From assembly GCF_016862555.1 (NCBI RefSeq), contig NZ_BONE01000037.1, forward strand, positions 1-64,000: a stretch of 64,000 nt of DNA, given 5' to 3'. Both the position numbers and the translations under genes were made by a program. The DNA comes from Asanoa siamensis. Its GTDB lineage: Bacteria; Actinomycetota; Actinomycetes; Mycobacteriales; Micromonosporaceae. Below, one piece after another: positions 41,311 to 50,160 of the stretch (position 1 is its first letter; each line of letters begins with the position of its first letter). The notes under the pieces were generated by a model. The model saw nothing but the letters and a program-made list of their open reading frames with translations. It made no database searches and had not been told where the DNA came from.

Positions 41311-42227
41311 ACCCAGTCCCGGAACCCGTCGCGCCAGCTCGGGAAGCGCGGCGTCCAACCGAGCTCGGCCCGGGCCTTGGCGTTGGCGGCGCCCCGGGCC
41401 TCGGTCATCTGGGTGACGATGAACTCGCCGGCCAGCAGCCGCCCGAGCCAGACCGGCATGCGCATCGGCGGCTTGGCGCCGGCCACCTCGGCGAGGTAGG
41501 GCAGCCACTGCGAGACGGGCGCGGGCTCGTCGTCGACGACGTTGTAGACGCCCGGCGCGCCCCGCTCGACGGCGGCCAGCGCGGCCGAGGCGGCGTCGCG
41601 GGTCTCGATGAACGACCAGACGCCGGTGCCTCCGCCGATCACAGGCATCTGGCGCTTGCGGACACCCTGGATGAACTGGTCCGAGGCGTGGGGGCCGTAG
41701 AAGGTGCCGTAGCGCAGCACCAGCCCTTCCGGCGCGCCGTCCTGGACCGTGCGGTCCACGTACCTGATCGCCGCCATGGCCTGCGCCGCGGACCTGACCG
41801 GCCGGGGGTCCAGCGGGTCGTCCTCGCTCTTGACCGGGCCGCCGGTGCGGGCGTAGATGAAGTTGTGGCCCTGCGCCACGACCCGCCGGGCGCCCACGTC
41901 CTTGGCGGCGGCGAGCAGGTTGTCGGTGCCCTTCGTCCGCAGGGCGCTGGTGGCGGCGAACTCCTGGTCGACGTGCCGCAGCCTGCCCATTTCCGACAAA
42001 GCGGTCATCTGGTGGACGATCACCTCAGGCTCCGCCGCGCGTACCGCGGCCAGCACGCCGTCGCGGTCGAGCCCGTCGACCACGACAGCCTCCGCGCCCA
42101 CCTCCCGCAGGCCTCGCAGCTTGTCGGCCTTCCGCGTCGTGGCGGTGACCTGGTGTCCGGCCTCGACCAGCCCGGGCACGAGGTAGCGCCCCACGGCCCC
42201 GGTCGCACCGGTGACGAAAACTCGCAT
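41292..42227 (-). CDS. NAD-dependent epimerase/dehydratase
   Basis: 311 residues of the extended SDR class. Rossmann motif GATGAVGRYLV at the N-terminus, a family LRYGTFYGPHASDQF segment, and GVYNVVDDEPAPVSQWL late. The catalytic YxxxK is not obvious (the region reads AAIRYVDRTVQ), so it may be an atypical member. ATG 42227 with GGAG upstream. Substrate unknown. It is monocistronic as far as can be seen. Confidence 0.83.
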   Translation of the reverse strand: MRVFVTGATGAVGRYLVPGLVEAGHQVTATTRKADKLRGLREVGAEAVVVDGLDRDGVLAAVRAAEPEVIVHQMTALSEMGRLRHVDQEFAATSALRTKGTDNLLAAAKDVGARRVVAQGHNFIYARTGGPVKSEDDPLDPRPVRSAAQAMAAIRYVDRTVQDGAPEGLVLRYGTFYGPHASDQFIQGVRKRQMPVIGGGTGVWSFIETRDAASAALAAVERGAPGVYNVVDDEPAPVSQWLPYLAEVAGAKPPMRMPVWLGRLLAGEFIVTQMTEARGAANAKARAELGWTPRFPSWRDGFRDWVHSESR

Positions 42228-42283
42228 GACTCCGTCCTTCCCGATCCTCCTTTCCCATACCGACGATCGGGCGGGCGGATATG

Positions 42284-43564
42284 TCAGGCGCCGGGGTCCC
42301 AGTCGACGAGCCGGTCGAGGTGGCGCCGATCACCGTCGAGCGTCAGGGCCTCCCGCGGAACGCGCCCGTAGAAGACCAGCACCAGGTCACTGGCCGAGCC
42401 CGTCAGCGTGGCGCCGGTCGGGCCGCCGGGCGGGCCGACGCGGGCGCCGTCGGCGTCGAGCGACAGGCGCCAGGACCGCCCCTCGGTGGCGTGGTACTCG
42501 ACCGCGACGGGCTCGTGCGGCCAGGGCGCCGTCGTGGCGACGCAGGTGGTCAGGAACTCGTCGACACCGTCGAGGGCGACGTCGGCCGGCAGCGGCCGCG
42601 GGGCGCCGAGCGCGACCTGCGCGTCGTAGGTGTGCACCGCGATCTCCTGGAGTTGGTGCCTCGCCACGGCACCACAGGTCCGCGGCGACTGCGAGTCGCC
42701 CCACCAGGTCCAGCAGCCGCGCTCCGGCCCGGCCGCCCGCAGCGCGGCGAGCAGCTCCTGTGTGGACTCGGCGAGCCAGGCCAGCAGGGCCTCGCGTTCG
42801 CGCGGCGCGGGTGGGCCCGTCTCCGTGGACCTGCCGGTGGCGCCGGGGCCGGCCGCGACGGTGGCGGCCCAGGCGTGCCGCCCCTCGCCCAGGTGCCGGG
42901 CGAGGTCAGACAGCGTCCACTCAGGACACGTCGGCACCCGCTCGTCGAGGTCGGGCGCCGCGCCGATCGCCGCGCGGAAGGCGGCCACGCGCTCGTCGAT
43001 CAGCCGCAGCAGGTCGGGGAACGTCGGGGTGGGCGGGGACCACACGCCGAACCACTGCTCGGCCTCCCACGCCTCGAACCGTGCCGCCTCGGTGAAGCCC
43101 AGCTTGCGGGCGAGGCGCATCGAGGGCTCGTTGGCGGTCTGGGTGCAGAGCACGACCGGCTCGCCCGGCAGCGCGCCGGCGAACCAGGCGAGGGCCGCTC
43201 GCGACGCCTCGGCGGCGTACCCGTGTCCCCATGCCGTCGGCAGGAAGAGGTAGCCGAGGTCGACCTCGCCCGCCTCCGGCCGGACGCGGTCGGGTGGCCC
43301 CACGTCGCGGCGGGTGAGCATGACCGTGCCGATCATCTCGCCGTCGAGGTCGACGACGAAGAAGCCGGGGCGGCGGCCCGGCACCTGGGGCACCTCGCGC
43401 TCGAGCACGTCACGCGGCCGGCCGCCACCGACGTAGGTGTTCACCTCCGGCGAGGCGGACAGTTCGATGTAGGCCGGGCGGTCGCGGGCCTCGGACTCGC
43501 GCAGGGTGAGCCGCGCGGTCCGGATCGGGGCGGGTGGCCAGGCGACGGGTCCCAGGTCCGGCAT
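42284..43564 (-). CDS. Fusion of GNAT acetyltransferase and MDMPI-type domain
   Basis: 426 residues. Residues 1 to about 178 are a RimJ-type GNAT (TARLTLRESEARDRPAYIEL, GYLFLPTAWGHGYAAEASRA, NEPSMRLARKLGFTEAARF). Residues about 185-426 match the mycothiol-dependent maleylpyruvate isomerase family: DinB-like four-helix start LLRLIDERVAAFRAAIGAAP then PTCPEWTLSDLARHLGEGRHAW, a later HTYDAQVALGAPRPLP, and a C-terminal MDMPI_C/SCP2-like part. The two families normally occur as separate proteins. No stop, start or ribosome site lies at the joint. TAGTCT six bases before ATG 43564 gives a probable leaderless promoter. Confidence 0.78.
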   Translation of the reverse strand: MPDLGPVAWPPAPIRTARLTLRESEARDRPAYIELSASPEVNTYVGGGRPRDVLEREVPQVPGRRPGFFVVDLDGEMIGTVMLTRRDVGPPDRVRPEAGEVDLGYLFLPTAWGHGYAAEASRAALAWFAGALPGEPVVLCTQTANEPSMRLARKLGFTEAARFEAWEAEQWFGVWSPPTPTFPDLLRLIDERVAAFRAAIGAAPDLDERVPTCPEWTLSDLARHLGEGRHAWAATVAAGPGATGRSTETGPPAPREREALLAWLAESTQELLAALRAAGPERGCWTWWGDSQSPRTCGAVARHQLQEIAVHTYDAQVALGAPRPLPADVALDGVDEFLTTCVATTAPWPHEPVAVEYHATEGRSWRLSLDADGARVGPPGGPTGATLTGSASDLVLVFYGRVPREALTLDGDRRHLDRLVDWDPGA

Positions 43565-43570
43565 CCGCGC

Positions 43571-43576
43571 AGACTA
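43571..43576 (-). promoter_or_regulatory. Leaderless-type -10 of the GNAT-MDMPI gene
   Basis: TAGTCT on the minus strand ends six bases before ATG 43564. Its TAG is also the stop codon of the upstream NmrA-type gene. Confidence 0.5.
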
Positions 43577-44344
43577 GCCGATCTTCGCGAGCGGGGTCGG
43601 CCCCCGACCGGTCAGGGCCTCGACCTCGCCGGAGGTGGCGGACCAGCGGTCCTGGCGGACGGCGTCGAACATCGTCAGGTACGCGTAGATCCACCACGGG
43701 TCCTCGCCCTGTGCGGTCAGGGTCGTGGCGAACTCGGCCGGGCTCGAGGCGGTGTAGCGGTTGCCGGTGGCGCTCGTGACCGCGGCGACCGGCAGGCTGT
43801 CCGGGCCGGTGATGTCGTGGTGGCGGTTGGTGGGCTCGCCCAGGGCCAGAGCCGCGAGACAACGGGCGACGTCCGCGCGGGCGACCAGCGACACGCGGGC
43901 GTCGGCGGCCGGCAGGGCGGCCCGGCCCTCCGTCGCCACCTGGTCCACGAGGGACAGGAAGAACTCCGCGAACAGGCCCGCACGGGCGATCGAGTACGGG
44001 CGGTCGCCGGCGCGCAGGAGGCGCTCGGTCTCGCCGTTGGTGTAGGCGTAGCAGAACGGGGAGTCCCGGGCGACGTCGAGGCCGCTGAGCAGGACGATGT
44101 GGCCGACCTTCGCCGCCGCGTCGAGGACGTTGCGGTGGTGGGTGAGGACCCGGGCCGCCTCGCCGTCGCTCGACACGAAGACCAGCGTGTCGACCGCGTC
44201 GAAGGCGGTCCGCAGGGCGATCGGGTCGTCGTACGGCGCGGTCCGGCTGGACAGCGCGACGACCTCGTGGCCGCCGGCCTCGTGCAGCAACTCGACCACC
44301 CGGCCACCGATGCGACCGGTGCCGCCCGTCACCGCGATCCTCAT
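43574..44344 (-). CDS. NmrA-like NAD(P)-binding protein
   Basis: 256 residues of the atypical SDR/NmrA group: MRIAVTGGTGRIGGRVVELL, then TLVFVSSDGEAARVLTHHRNVLDAA, YAYTNGETERLLRAGDRPYSIARAGLFAEFFLS, and a C-terminal DITGPDSLP. These proteins act as quinone or azo reductases or as redox-sensing regulators. ATGA overlap with the TetR gene puts both in one operon, so this protein is probably under that repressor. Confidence 0.83.
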   Translation of the reverse strand: MRIAVTGGTGRIGGRVVELLHEAGGHEVVALSSRTAPYDDPIALRTAFDAVDTLVFVSSDGEAARVLTHHRNVLDAAAKVGHIVLLSGLDVARDSPFCYAYTNGETERLLRAGDRPYSIARAGLFAEFFLSLVDQVATEGRAALPAADARVSLVARADVARCLAALALGEPTNRHHDITGPDSLPVAAVTSATGNRYTASSPAEFATTLTAQGEDPWWIYAYLTMFDAVRQDRWSATSGEVEALTGRGPTPLAKIG

Positions 44345-44910
44345 GCGCCCTCCTCGCGCCCGGCGAGCACCAACTCCGCCGACTCGAGCAGGGTCCGGCG
44401 GACCAGGTCGTCCGGTACGTCGCCGAGGGTAGCGCCGGCCGTGAGGGCGGCGCGCAGGAGTTCCAGGACGGCTACGGCCCGGATCCGCGCGATCGCCGAC
44501 GGTGTCGGGCCGGCCAGCCAGTCGCGTAGCCGGCTGTTGGTCTCCACGAGGTCGCCGACCAGCGGGGCCAGCGCCGGGAGGATGCCCGCGGTGTCGCGCA
44601 GGAACAGGCCGGCCACGGCCCGGTGGGCGAGCATGGTGTCGACACAGCGCCGCAGGATCCGCCGTACGTCGGCCGGGGTGTGCGGTCCCGACTCGGCGTC
44701 GGTGACCACGTCGCGCCACTGGGTCAGCAGCGGGCGGACGATCGCGACCAGCAGGTCCTGCTTGGACGGGAAATGGTAGTAGAGCGAGGCCTTGGTGATG
44801 CCCACCCGGTCGGCGATCTCCCGCAGGCTGGTCGTGGCGTAGCCACGGTCGCTGAACAGGACGATCGCCTCGTCGCGGATGCGGTCGCGGGTTGCGCCGG
44901 CCACGTCCAA
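44341..44910 (-). CDS. TetR family repressor divergent from an MMPL exporter
   Basis: About 189 residues. Helix-turn-helix TRDRIRDEAIVLFSDRGYATTSLREIADRVGITKASLYYHFPSKQDLL, then a helical ligand domain. The start is uncertain: TTG 44910 is six bases after GGAGG; TTG 44916 is too close and GTG 44904 rather far. It lies 119 bp from the divergent MMPL start with two palindromes between, the standard layout of a repressor controlling an efflux gene. Confidence 0.87.
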   Translation of the reverse strand: MDVAGATRDRIRDEAIVLFSDRGYATTSLREIADRVGITKASLYYHFPSKQDLLVAIVRPLLTQWRDVVTDAESGPHTPADVRRILRRCVDTMLAHRAVAGLFLRDTAGILPALAPLVGDLVETNSRLRDWLAGPTPSAIARIRAVAVLELLRAALTAGATLGDVPDDLVRRTLLESAELVLAGREEGA

Positions 44911-44939
44911 CGTCAACCTCCGATTGCGGACTCAGCCGG

Positions 44940-44960
44940 CTCTCAGCACGGTGCCGAGAG
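44940..44960. promoter_or_regulatory. 21-bp palindrome, candidate TetR operator
   Basis: The core TCTCAGCACGGTGCCGAGA (44941-44959) pairs at eight of nine positions around a central G, and the flanking C/G pair extends it to 21 bp. It sits 30 bp from the TetR gene start and 69 bp from the MMPL start. Confidence 0.5.
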
Positions 44961-44992
44961 AATATCGCGCGAATCTCGTTGCGCCGTCCGCA

Positions 44993-45018
44993 TAGAATCC
45001 TGTCTACCGGTCGGCAGG
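44993..45018 (+). promoter_or_regulatory. MMPL promoter -10 with overlapping palindromic operator
   Basis: TAGAAT (44993-44998) is a good -10. It abuts CCTGTCTACCGGTCGGCAGG (44999-45018), which pairs at eight of ten positions. Repressor bound here would cover the transcription start, twelve to thirty bases before the MMPL ATG. The inner TACCGGTCGG resembles known TetR operator cores. Confidence 0.55.
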
Positions 45019-45029
45019 TTGGGGGAGCG

Positions 45030-47201
45030 ATGTTCGAACGGTTGGGGCGGTTCGTCGTCTACAAGCGGTGGTGGGTCATCCTCGCCTGGGTGGCGGCGGC
45101 GGTGGCCACGGGACTCTTCGCACCGGCGTTGGGGTCCGTCACCACGCAGGACCAGGCGGATTTCCTGCCCAACAGCTACGAGTCCATCCGGGCCACGGAG
45201 ATCACGCAGGGCGCGTTCGGGCAGACCGACGGCGCCACGGCGACCATCGTGATCACCCGGGCCGACGGTGCGCCGCTGACCGATGCCGATCAGGCCACGG
45301 CGGGCAGACTCGCCGAGACGATCTCCGCCGCGGGGATCGACAAGGTCTCCGGAGCGGTCACCGGGCCGCAGGCCGTGTCGCCGAACCGGCTCGTGCAACT
45401 CGTCACCGTCGGGCTCGGTGACAATCCGCAGGATCCGGCGTTGACCGCCGCGATCCACGACATCCGGGCGGCCAGCGATCCGGTGCTCGACGGCACCGGG
45501 CTCGAACGCCAGGTCACCGGCGACATCGCGCTGTTCGCCGACAACGAGGACGCCTTCAACAACGCGTTCGTCATCGTCGGCACCGCGACGCTGGTGCTGA
45601 TCGTCGCGTTGTTGCTGATCATCTACCGCAGCCCGCTCGCGGCGCTGCTGCCGATCGTCACCGTCGGCGTGGTCACGGTCATCTCGACCGGGCTGATCGC
45701 CACGATGGCCAAGGTCTTCGGGCTGAGCGCCGACCCGTCGATCGAGATCATCCTGACCATCGTGCTCTACGGCGTCGGCACCGACTACATCCTGTTCCTG
45801 CTCTTCCGGTTCCGGGAGCGGCTGCGGGCGGGCGACGAGCCGAAGCCGGCCCTGGTCACCTCCGTGCACCGCGTCGGTGAGGTCATCGCGTCGGCCGCCG
45901 GTGCCATCGTCATCGCGTTCCTCGCACTGCTGCTGGCCGTCTTCGGCGCCTTCCGGAGCCTCGGCCCGGCACTCGCGATCGCCGTCGTGGTCATGGGGCT
46001 CGCGGCCGTGACGCTCGTGCCGGCCGTCGTGTCGCTGCTCGGCACCAAGGTCTTCTGGCCGTCGAAGAGCTGGCGGCGCACCCCGAAGGGCACGGCGTTC
46101 CAGCGGCTCGGCCGCTTCACCGGCCGGCGGCCCGCGGTCGTCGCCCTGCTCTCCGGCGGGCTCATGGTCGCGCTGGCGGTCGGCTCTCTCTACATGGAGA
46201 CCGACTACGACCAGAACGCGCAGCTACCCAGCGGCACCGAGTCGTCCGAGGGCTTCGAGGCGCTGCAGTCCGGGTTCCCGGCGGGCGCGCTCGCCCCGAC
46301 CCAGGTGGTCGTCCAGGCCGAGGGCGGCGGGCGGATCGACACCGCGGCCCTGCCCGCGTTCGCCGAGCGGCTCAAGGGCGTGCCGGGTGTCGGCAGCATC
46401 ATGCCCGGCCCCGACGGCGGCCCGGCGACGGTGAGCCAGGACGGCACGGTGGCGCGCGTCGACCTGCTGCTGGCGGGCAGCCCCTACTCGAACGAGTCGT
46501 TGGCCCTGGCCGGCGGTGAGTTGCGCGACGCCGCCCACGCGGCGGCACCGGCCGGCACACGTGCCTACGTCGGCGGCATCAGCTCGATCTTCGCGGACGT
46601 CAAGCACGCCAACGACCGGGACCTGCGGGTCATCTTCCCGGTCGCCGGCCTGCTGATCGCGGTGATCCTCGCGCTGCTGCTGCGCAGCCTCGTCGCGCCG
46701 ATCTACCTGATCGTCGCGGTGGTGCTCGGGTTCTTCTCGACGCTGGGCGCCACGGTGATCGCCTTCCAGGGCATCGGCGACCGGCCGGGCCTGTCGTTCA
46801 CCCTGCCGATCATCCTCTATCTGTTCGTGGTCGCGATCGGCACCGACTACAACATCCTGATGATCGCCCGGTTGCGGGAGGAGGCGCGGCTCGGCCACGA
46901 TCCGCGGACGGCGGCCGACCTCGCGGTCGAGCACGCCGGCCCGTCGGTGGGCGCGGCCGGGTTGATCCTGGCCGGCACGTTCGCCTCGATGTTGCTGGCC
47001 GGCATCTCGTTCCTGATGGAGATGGGGTTCTCGGTCTCGGTCGGCATCCTCATCGCGGCGTTCGTGATGGCGATGTTCCTCGTGCCGAGCGTGACGGCGC
47101 TGGTCGGTCGGCGGGCCTGGTGGCCCGGCCACGGCGACGCCGCACCCGCGGTGCCCGACGCCGAGCCGGACCTCGCCTACTCGGGGCGGCCCGGCGACTG
47201 A
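45030..47201 (+). CDS. MMPL family RND-type exporter (first copy)
   Basis: 723 residues from ATG 45030 (GGGGGAG upstream). About twelve membrane helices in two halves, each with a large external loop (residues about 40-195 and 400-540). The conserved proton-relay helix GVGTDYILFLLFRFRERL in the first half is mirrored by AIGTDYNILMIARLREEA in the second. Family roles are lipid or drug export. The divergent TetR and overlapping operators suggest ligand-induced efflux. Confidence 0.9.
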   Translation: MFERLGRFVVYKRWWVILAWVAAAVATGLFAPALGSVTTQDQADFLPNSYESIRATEITQGAFGQTDGATATIVITRADGAPLTDADQATAGRLAETISAAGIDKVSGAVTGPQAVSPNRLVQLVTVGLGDNPQDPALTAAIHDIRAASDPVLDGTGLERQVTGDIALFADNEDAFNNAFVIVGTATLVLIVALLLIIYRSPLAALLPIVTVGVVTVISTGLIATMAKVFGLSADPSIEIILTIVLYGVGTDYILFLLFRFRERLRAGDEPKPALVTSVHRVGEVIASAAGAIVIAFLALLLAVFGAFRSLGPALAIAVVVMGLAAVTLVPAVVSLLGTKVFWPSKSWRRTPKGTAFQRLGRFTGRRPAVVALLSGGLMVALAVGSLYMETDYDQNAQLPSGTESSEGFEALQSGFPAGALAPTQVVVQAEGGGRIDTAALPAFAERLKGVPGVGSIMPGPDGGPATVSQDGTVARVDLLLAGSPYSNESLALAGGELRDAAHAAAPAGTRAYVGGISSIFADVKHANDRDLRVIFPVAGLLIAVILALLLRSLVAPIYLIVAVVLGFFSTLGATVIAFQGIGDRPGLSFTLPIILYLFVVAIGTDYNILMIARLREEARLGHDPRTAADLAVEHAGPSVGAAGLILAGTFASMLLAGISFLMEMGFSVSVGILIAAFVMAMFLVPSVTALVGRRAWWPGHGDAAPAVPDAEPDLAYSGRPGD

Positions 47202-47348
47202 CGCTCCATTCCATATTGCACTGTCGGCACCATGCGGATCGCAGCCCGCCGATATTTTGTCGAATGAGCGCATTGACAGGCGTCACGAAACCTGGGACAC
47301 CTATCAGGTCATCGGCTCCTTCGAGGAAAGAGAAAGGCTGTATCCGAC

Positions 47349-47627
47349 ATGAACTTCCTGTTCGCCGTCATCATCGGCGCCGTTATCGGGCTGGCGGGCG
47401 GTTTCGCTCTGAAGAGCCGTCAGCCCAACGCGCTATGGCTGGCACCCGCGCTGGCCGTGGCGGGCGCGCTGGTGGCGGCGGTCCTCGCACTGCTCTTCGG
47501 TGACGACCGGCAGTACGGTTGGAAGGAGATCACGCTGCAGATCGTGCTGGCCATCGCCGGCGTGGCCGTGACCTACTTCCTCGGCACCCGCAAGCCCGCC
47601 GACGCTGCCGCGACTCCCGCACCCTGA
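47349..47627 (+). CDS. Small three-helix membrane protein
   Basis: 92 residues: NFLFAVIIGAVIGLAGGFAL, then LWLAPALAVAGALVAAVLALLFG and a third helix IVLAIAGVAVTYFLG. The Gly-rich first helix is a little like GlsB/YmgE (transglycosylase-associated) proteins, but the full signature is absent. GAGGAAAGAG lies upstream, and a TTGACA at 47273 may be its -35. Function unknown. Confidence 0.65.
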   Translation: MNFLFAVIIGAVIGLAGGFALKSRQPNALWLAPALAVAGALVAAVLALLFGDDRQYGWKEITLQIVLAIAGVAVTYFLGTRKPADAAATPAP

Positions 47628-47638
47628 TATCGCACCGA

Positions 47639-47674
47639 CGACGTGGCGGCCCGCACGAGCGGGCCGCCACGTCG
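47639..47674. terminator. Perfect 16-bp bidirectional terminator
   Basis: Arms 47639-47654 (CGACGTGGCGGCCCGC) and 47659-47674 pair perfectly over a 4-nt loop. It lies between two convergent genes, 11 bases after one stop and five before the other. Confidence 0.88.
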
Positions 47675-47679
47675 GTTCG

Positions 47680-48042
47680 TCAGCGGCGGGCCGGCGCGGT
47701 GTCGGCGGCCACGATCTCCTTGCGGAACTTGACGTGCGACCACGTCTTCTCGTCGCCCACGTTGATCCGCGCCCAGATGCCCTTGGCCGGGCCGATCTGG
47801 TGCTGGCGCGGCAGCCGTCGCAGCACACCCTCCGGCTTGGTGCCGTTGAAGTCGGTCGCGAACACCACGATCGACCGGTCGGTCACCGCCACGATCCGGC
47901 GCCGGATGAACGTCTGTCCGAACAGGCCGAGCAGCCCGCTGAGCCAGGGCGAGGCCCCGGACTGGGCGAGGAAGACCTGCTGGACCTGCTCACCCGGGAG
48001 CAGGGGCTGGGTCCGCTGAACCAGCTTGTCGCGCAAGCTCAT
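47680..48042 (-). CDS. Conserved hypothetical protein, PH-domain-like
   Basis: 120 residues, beginning SLRDKLVQRTQPLLPGEQVQ. It contains FIRRRIVAVTDRSIVVFATD, the strand pattern of small bacterial PH-like or YokE-like proteins that start with an LPGE motif and a TDRRIVVF strand. ATG 48042 has GGAGG six bases upstream. No signal peptide; the hydrophobic stretch PWLSGLLGLFGQTF may touch the membrane. Function unknown. Confidence 0.65.
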   Translation of the reverse strand: MSLRDKLVQRTQPLLPGEQVQQVFLAQSGASPWLSGLLGLFGQTFIRRRIVAVTDRSIVVFATDFNGTKPEGVLRRLPRQHQIGPAKGIWARINVGDEKTWSHVKFRKEIVAADTAPARR

Positions 48043-48147
48043 GTGCGCCTCCGTGTCGACTCAAGATCAAACCGACGAAGTCTAGAGCCGCCCGGGTGGA
48101 TCGCGCTGACCGCCGGCCGGCCATAGTTCACCGGCCGAACGGTGACC

Positions 48148-49533
48148 TCACCACGGGACGACGTCGGTGTCGGCCGGCGGGCCCTGGGGGAGGCGCGCGA
48201 CGTCGAGCACCGTGCCGTCCTTGTCGAGGGCCTCGAACGTCAGGCCGGGTCCAGCGGGCGCGTCGACGACGGCGGCCTGGTCGACGACGGGGACGGAGGC
48301 GAGCACGCTGCCGTCCCGGACGGCGCGCACGGTCACCGCGGGCTTCGGCACCACCACGAGCACGGAGACGCTGTCGAGGAGCCGGACCGGCAGCACGGCG
48401 TCCGCCGCGTTCGGGTTGTCGGAGACCCAGACCCCGAAGCCCCCGCCGCCGGGCGCGCTGCCGTCCGGGCTGGTGTGCACGGTGACCGTGACGTCCCAGC
48501 CGCCGCGCACCACGGGTGTCGCGGTGACGATCGCGTTGCCGTTCCAGGGCCCGTGGTGGTCGGGCCGGGCGCCCTCGATCTTGCCGCCCCAGAGCACCCG
48601 GGTCGGGCCGACCCCCGTGCTGTAGTGCTCCCGCCTGTCGTTCTCGACGGCCTCCCGGGCGAGCTTGCGGGGCACCCGCCCGCGCGCGTCGCGCAGGGCC
48701 TCGTCGACCTCGGCCTCGGTGACCGGCTCGTAGCGCAGCGCCGCGCGGGCCGGTCGTTCGTCCTTGACCACACCGGCGCAGACGACCCGCCACCACTCGC
48801 GCCGTTCGCTGGCGGCCGTGCGGACCAGCAGATTGCCGCCCGGCTCGGGCGTCCAGGTGTCGAGGTCCGGCAGGGGAGCGGACTCGATGACGCAGCCGGC
48901 CGGCGCGACCCCGATGGTGGCGTCCGTGGCCACGTCCCCACTGCCGTCGGAGAGTTGCGAGACCGTCTCGAACGGTTCGAGCCCGTCGCCGATGCCGCTG
49001 GTGGCGCCCGGCTCGGCCAGGTCGGCCGCGGAGGCGCCGGCCCGGGCCACGAACCAGCCGCTGGCGTTGGTCCACAAGCTGACCGGGTCGGGATCCGCGA
49101 GGTGGAACGCGACGAACGCCACCCGGACGTCGCCGATGTCGTCGAGGTAGAGCACGTTGACCTCGGTGACCGGCGCCTTCAGGTCGTACGCGCCCGCCCG
49201 CTGCCGCGCGCCGACCAGCGCGGTCAACTCGGCGACGTAGCCCGGCTCACGTGCCCCGAAGGCGCCCCGGACGGGCGAGGTCCGGGAGCGCTCGGCCCAC
49301 TCGGTGATCGTGCGCATGCGGTTCGCGTCGGAGTCGGTGATGCCGGGACCGCCGCGGTCACCCAGCGGGACCGTGGCCGCCACGACCGCGGCCAACGCCA
49401 GCCCCGCGGCGACCACCCGGCGCCGCCGGGCCCGGGCGCGGCGCACCCGCAGGCGACCGTACGGATCCGGCGCCGGCCGGACCTCGTCGGCCAGGTCGAC
49501 GAGTGCCTCCCGGACACGCTCGTCCACGGTCAT
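48148..49533 (-). CDS. Membrane partner of SigE-family sigma factor
   Basis: 461 residues. A short cytoplasmic N-terminus ([38 protein letters not shown]) is followed by one transmembrane helix (VVAAGLALAAVVAATVPLG) and a large extracytoplasmic domain of about 400 residues with no recognised family. ATGA overlap with the sigma gene. This architecture, without a zinc finger, is usual for proteins next to SigE-family sigma genes in actinobacteria and suggests an anti-sigma or sensor role. Confidence 0.7.
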   Translation of the reverse strand: MTVDERVREALVDLADEVRPAPDPYGRLRVRRARARRRRVVAAGLALAAVVAATVPLGDRGGPGITDSDANRMRTITEWAERSRTSPVRGAFGAREPGYVAELTALVGARQRAGAYDLKAPVTEVNVLYLDDIGDVRVAFVAFHLADPDPVSLWTNASGWFVARAGASAADLAEPGATSGIGDGLEPFETVSQLSDGSGDVATDATIGVAPAGCVIESAPLPDLDTWTPEPGGNLLVRTAASERREWWRVVCAGVVKDERPARAALRYEPVTEAEVDEALRDARGRVPRKLAREAVENDRREHYSTGVGPTRVLWGGKIEGARPDHHGPWNGNAIVTATPVVRGGWDVTVTVHTSPDGSAPGGGGFGVWVSDNPNAADAVLPVRLLDSVSVLVVVPKPAVTVRAVRDGSVLASVPVVDQAAVVDAPAGPGLTFEALDKDGTVLDVARLPQGPPADTDVVPW

Positions 49534-50030
49534 CGCGGGTATCCCTTCGTCAGTTCGCGGCTGTCGAGTGTGGACCGCAACCGGGCGAGACCGCGCGCCG
49601 CGTGGCTCTTCACGGTGCCGACGGGCCAGCCGAGCGTGGCGGCCACCTCGGCTTCCGGCCGGTCCTCGAGATAACGCAGGACGACCACCACGCGGGTGCG
49701 CGGCGGCAGCTCGCGCAGGGCGGCGACCAGCGCCTGTCGCCGCACGACGGACTCGGCCGTGTCGTCGGTGGCCGGCTCGGGCGGCGCGACGCCGACCAGC
49801 TCGCGCGACCGCACCCGGTGCCACACGCTGATGTGCTGGTTGGCCATGGCGCGCCGCAGGTAGGCCAGCGGCTCCTCGATCTTCCGCCACCGCCGCATGA
49901 CCTTCAGCAGCGCGGACTGCACCAGGTCCTCGGCGTCGTGCGCGGACCCGGTGAGCAGGTAGGCGATCCGTAACAGCTCGCCGTAACGCAGGTCCACGAA
50001 CTCCCGGAACCCGCTGTCGTCCTCCGCCAC
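49530..50030 (-). CDS. SigE-family ECF sigma factor
   Basis: 166 residues. It starts with the family hallmark [37 protein letters not shown]. Region 4 is [48 protein letters not shown]. Length and motif order fit the SigE (TIGR02983-type) group. GTG start 50030 with AAGGGG upstream. Coupled to the membrane protein gene. Confidence 0.9.
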   Translation of the reverse strand: MAEDDSGFREFVDLRYGELLRIAYLLTGSAHDAEDLVQSALLKVMRRWRKIEEPLAYLRRAMANQHISVWHRVRSRELVGVAPPEPATDDTAESVVRRQALVAALRELPPRTRVVVVLRYLEDRPEAEVAATLGWPVGTVKSHAARGLARLRSTLDSRELTKGYPR

Positions 50031-50109
50031 CCCGTACCCCTTCTGGCCGTCGTCACCTACCCAGACACCGGGGGTGGCCGATACGTTGCGGCACCCGCGA
50101 AACGAGTTG

Positions 50110-50143
50110 CGCCGCCGCCCCGCGGGTGGGCGGGGCGGCGGCG
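50110..50143 (-). terminator. Terminator after the DrrAB-type operon
   Basis: Perfect 14-bp arms (50110-50123, CGCCGCCGCCCCGC, and 50130-50143) close a 6-nt loop, 18 bases past the permease stop. Confidence 0.83.
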
Positions 50144-50160
50144 TCGGTGGTCGCCGGCGG

